Below, in pieces: positions 62,647-64,000 of a stretch of DNA of 64,000 bases. The stretch's first letter is position 1, and each line of letters starts with the position of its first letter. This DNA comes from a bacterium (GTDB taxonomy: Bacteria; UBA10199; JAIBAG01). The stretch covers positions 89,814-153,813 of the forward strand of contig JAIBAG010000003.1 of assembly GCA_019695305.1 (NCBI GenBank), written 5' to 3'. Both the position numbers and the translations under genes were made by a program. The notes beneath the pieces were generated by a model that worked only from the letters and a program-made list of their open reading frames with translations, was not told where the DNA came from and did not search any database.

Positions 62647-63866
62647 GAATTATATTTTTAATCATGATGATGTTGTTGTGTGCCTGTAAAAGCTTAAGCT
62701 TTCATCCCTCCGCAATCCCACCAGAAGAGGAGGTATTGGATAATAGTAATGCCCCCACATCGCCCGATTCATTATCTACTACAATACCTCCTTCTAATCT
62801 CAGCCGACCTAGCGAAGCAATAATCTACGAAATTTATTATGATGATAAAGTGAGCGATACCGACGGCACGGCTTTTATTGAGCTTTATGCAACACCCCAT
62901 AGTTTTTTGGATGGTTATCAAATTGAACTTGTGAATGGGGATGACGGTGCTGTTCAAAAAAAAATCACCTTACCAAGTCCCTCAGAAGTTCCAGAGAATG
63001 GTTTTTTTGTGATTGCCGATTTAAAAACAAACTCTACAACATCTACACAACTGAGTTCTTATCAGTATCTCACCCAGTTTGACCCTCAAAACGGACCCGA
63101 TAGCATCCGCTTGCTTGATGATAGTGGGTCAGTAGTTGATCTTGTAGGTTATGGAATGCTTCCCACCGGCATTTCTCAACTTTATGAACAAGAGGCAGCC
63201 TTCGATGCTCCTGCGGGAAGCAGTTTATCGCGTGTTTCTGCCATAGATACTAATAATAATGCGGCCGATTTTGTAATCAATCCTCTTCCGTCGCCGGGCA
63301 GTGCCGATATTTTTGTAGAAGAAGAGGCAGAAAGTAATGCCACATCCGATGAAATTTTTTTACCAACAACAGAACAAAATAATGCCGCACCTTACTTGGT
63401 AAAATTTACAGAAGTGGTGACCGATCCACAAAAAGATTGGAATGATAGCTTGGGTGGTAACGATATTTTGTTTGATGAAATACCCGGAACAGGCACAATA
63501 AGTGTGAGTGATGAGTATTTTGAGATAAAAAACTTTGGAAATGAGGTTGTGAACATAAAAAATTGGTCGGTGACCATGGTGGATGGAACCGATATAAACT
63601 TTAGTTTTTCTTCACCCGGTGATGCTGTGTTTTTTTCAAGTATGGAAGACGATTTTTTAAGTTTAGAAGCTAACGAAGTGTTGGTAATTGGGAATCCGGC
63701 GGGTGATTTTAAAAATACAATAACGCTTACAATGCTTGATGATCAAGGAAATACCGTTGATGATGTGTTTGTTGAAGATGGAAATTCTACAGATGAGTTT
63801 GATGAAAGTTTTTCGCTGGATGATGAAGAAAATTGGACAAAAACTTTGGCCTCACCGGGTTGGTGA
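62643..63866 (+). CDS. Lipoprotein with lamin-tail-like domains
   Basis: I start at the ATG at 62643 because it overlaps the upstream stop (ATGA), follows a GGAGGTG ribosome site and opens a lipoprotein signal (MRIIFLIMMMLLCAC). The 407-residue protein has two beta-sandwich regions with the lamin-tail pattern: IIYEIYYDDKVSDTDGTAFI, FIELYATPHSFLDGYQI, SIRLLDDSGSVVDLVGYG (about 65-220) and VKFTEVVTDPQKDWND, YFEIKNFGNEVVNIKNWSV, TLTMLDDQGNTVDDVF (about 255-400). Lamin-tail domains occur in secreted bacterial proteins, often with nucleases or ComEC-like hydrolases. Confidence 0.82.
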   Translation: MRIIFLIMMMLLCACKSLSFHPSAIPPEEEVLDNSNAPTSPDSLSTTIPPSNLSRPSEAIIYEIYYDDKVSDTDGTAFIELYATPHSFLDGYQIELVNGDDGAVQKKITLPSPSEVPENGFFVIADLKTNSTTSTQLSSYQYLTQFDPQNGPDSIRLLDDSGSVVDLVGYGMLPTGISQLYEQEAAFDAPAGSSLSRVSAIDTNNNAADFVINPLPSPGSADIFVEEEAESNATSDEIFLPTTEQNNAAPYLVKFTEVVTDPQKDWNDSLGGNDILFDEIPGTGTISVSDEYFEIKNFGNEVVNIKNWSVTMVDGTDINFSFSSPGDAVFFSSMEDDFLSLEANEVLVIGNPAGDFKNTITLTMLDDQGNTVDDVFVEDGNSTDEFDESFSLDDEENWTKTLASPGW

Positions 63867-63940
63867 ACAAAAAATGGGTGAATAAAAATAAAAAGTTCAA
63901 GACAAAAATGAAAAAAATGTAAATTTTTTTCAAATTAGTG

Positions 63941-63970
63941 TTGACATTTTTTTTATAAACTTCGTATAAT
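63941..63970 (+). promoter_or_regulatory. Strong sigma-70 promoter near the right edge
   Basis: TTGACA (63941) and TATAAT (63965) are perfect consensus boxes 18 bp apart, after an A/T-rich tract. Transcription would start near 63977 and leave the window to the right. No gene start is visible before 64000. Confidence 0.85.
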
Positions 63971-64000
63971 TCAAACAGTTAAGCAATTTTATTAACCCAC

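Overview
This is a 64 kb chromosomal stretch from an AT-rich, Gram-negative, heterotrophic bacterium. The evidence for the envelope type is direct: lipobox signal peptides, an outer-membrane lipoprotein-sorting-like protein, an RND exporter, a beta-barrel candidate and a squalene-hopene cyclase. The gene mix (mitochondrial-type EF-G, EF-P with an Asn at the modification tip, a UbiA/UbiX/UbiE quinone block, DUF115, sigma-54 promoters) fits a deltaproteobacterium-like lineage (Bdellovibrionota, Myxococcota or UBA10199-type). That placement is inference. There is no phage, integrase, transposase, CRISPR array or rRNA.

Layout. 1-8.0 kb: surface-polysaccharide genes (GMC and Gfo/Idh oxidoreductases, PAP2 phosphatase, GT4 glycosyltransferase, GalE, and a trio of small membrane protein, membrane sulfatase-like enzyme and methyltransferase). 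8-10 kb: a soluble GAF histidine kinase and a C39-like protein. 10.1-12.2 kb: UbiE-UbiX-UbiA quinone operon. 12.3-13.9 kb: tRNA-Ala, a ThiE/TenI-like gene, an RHH/PIN toxin-antitoxin pair and a palindromic repeat. 13.9-17.2 kb: glycerol kinase, esterase and polyprenyl diphosphate synthase. 17.2-18.8 kb: a sigma-54-controlled ComEA-like operon and a second PIN toxin-antitoxin pair. 18.8-28.8 kb: patatin, tRNA-Pro, PlsC-like acyltransferase, EttA, CoA-transferase, DUF115 and a HAD-like protein. 28.9-40.6 kb: housekeeping genes fusA, efp, recG, lipA, alaC-hom-thrC and glpX. 40.6-41.4 kb: a gene interrupted by an in-frame TGA. 41.7-51.4 kb: an envelope cluster (beta-helix lipoprotein, LolA-like protein, beta-barrel, RND exporter) meeting a squalene-hopene cyclase. 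51.4-52.7 kb: a nucleotidyltransferase plus winged-helix pair. 52.9-58.7 kb: a giant 1929-residue protein with methyltransferase-like, duplicated and kinase-like modules. 58.7-63.9 kb: CstA, then a ComEC-like lipoprotein divergent from a second sigma-54 operon encoding exported proteins, one with lamin-tail-like domains.

The most interesting signals are these. (1) Two unlinked sigma-54 promoters (17386 and 62021) each follow a pair of 15-bp palindromic sites resembling GTCTCAAAATGAGAC, set 22 bp apart in both loci. This implies a shared activator and a regulon of exported DNA-handling-like proteins. (2) The giant protein carries an undescribed module of about 320 residues, duplicated in tandem. 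(3) At 40650-41447 an in-frame TGA interrupts an otherwise coherent gene. (4) Three families of palindromic repeats contribute coding sequence, stop codons or start-codon context to genes, including one inserted in frame in the hopene cyclase.

How the genes connect: polyprenyl diphosphate synthase with UbiA/UbiX/UbiE makes a prenylated quinone; the hopene cyclase makes a hopanoid-type lipid; alaC-hom-thrC supports amino-acid synthesis; CstA, GlpK and the CoA-transferase indicate use of small organic substrates; GlpX indicates gluconeogenesis.
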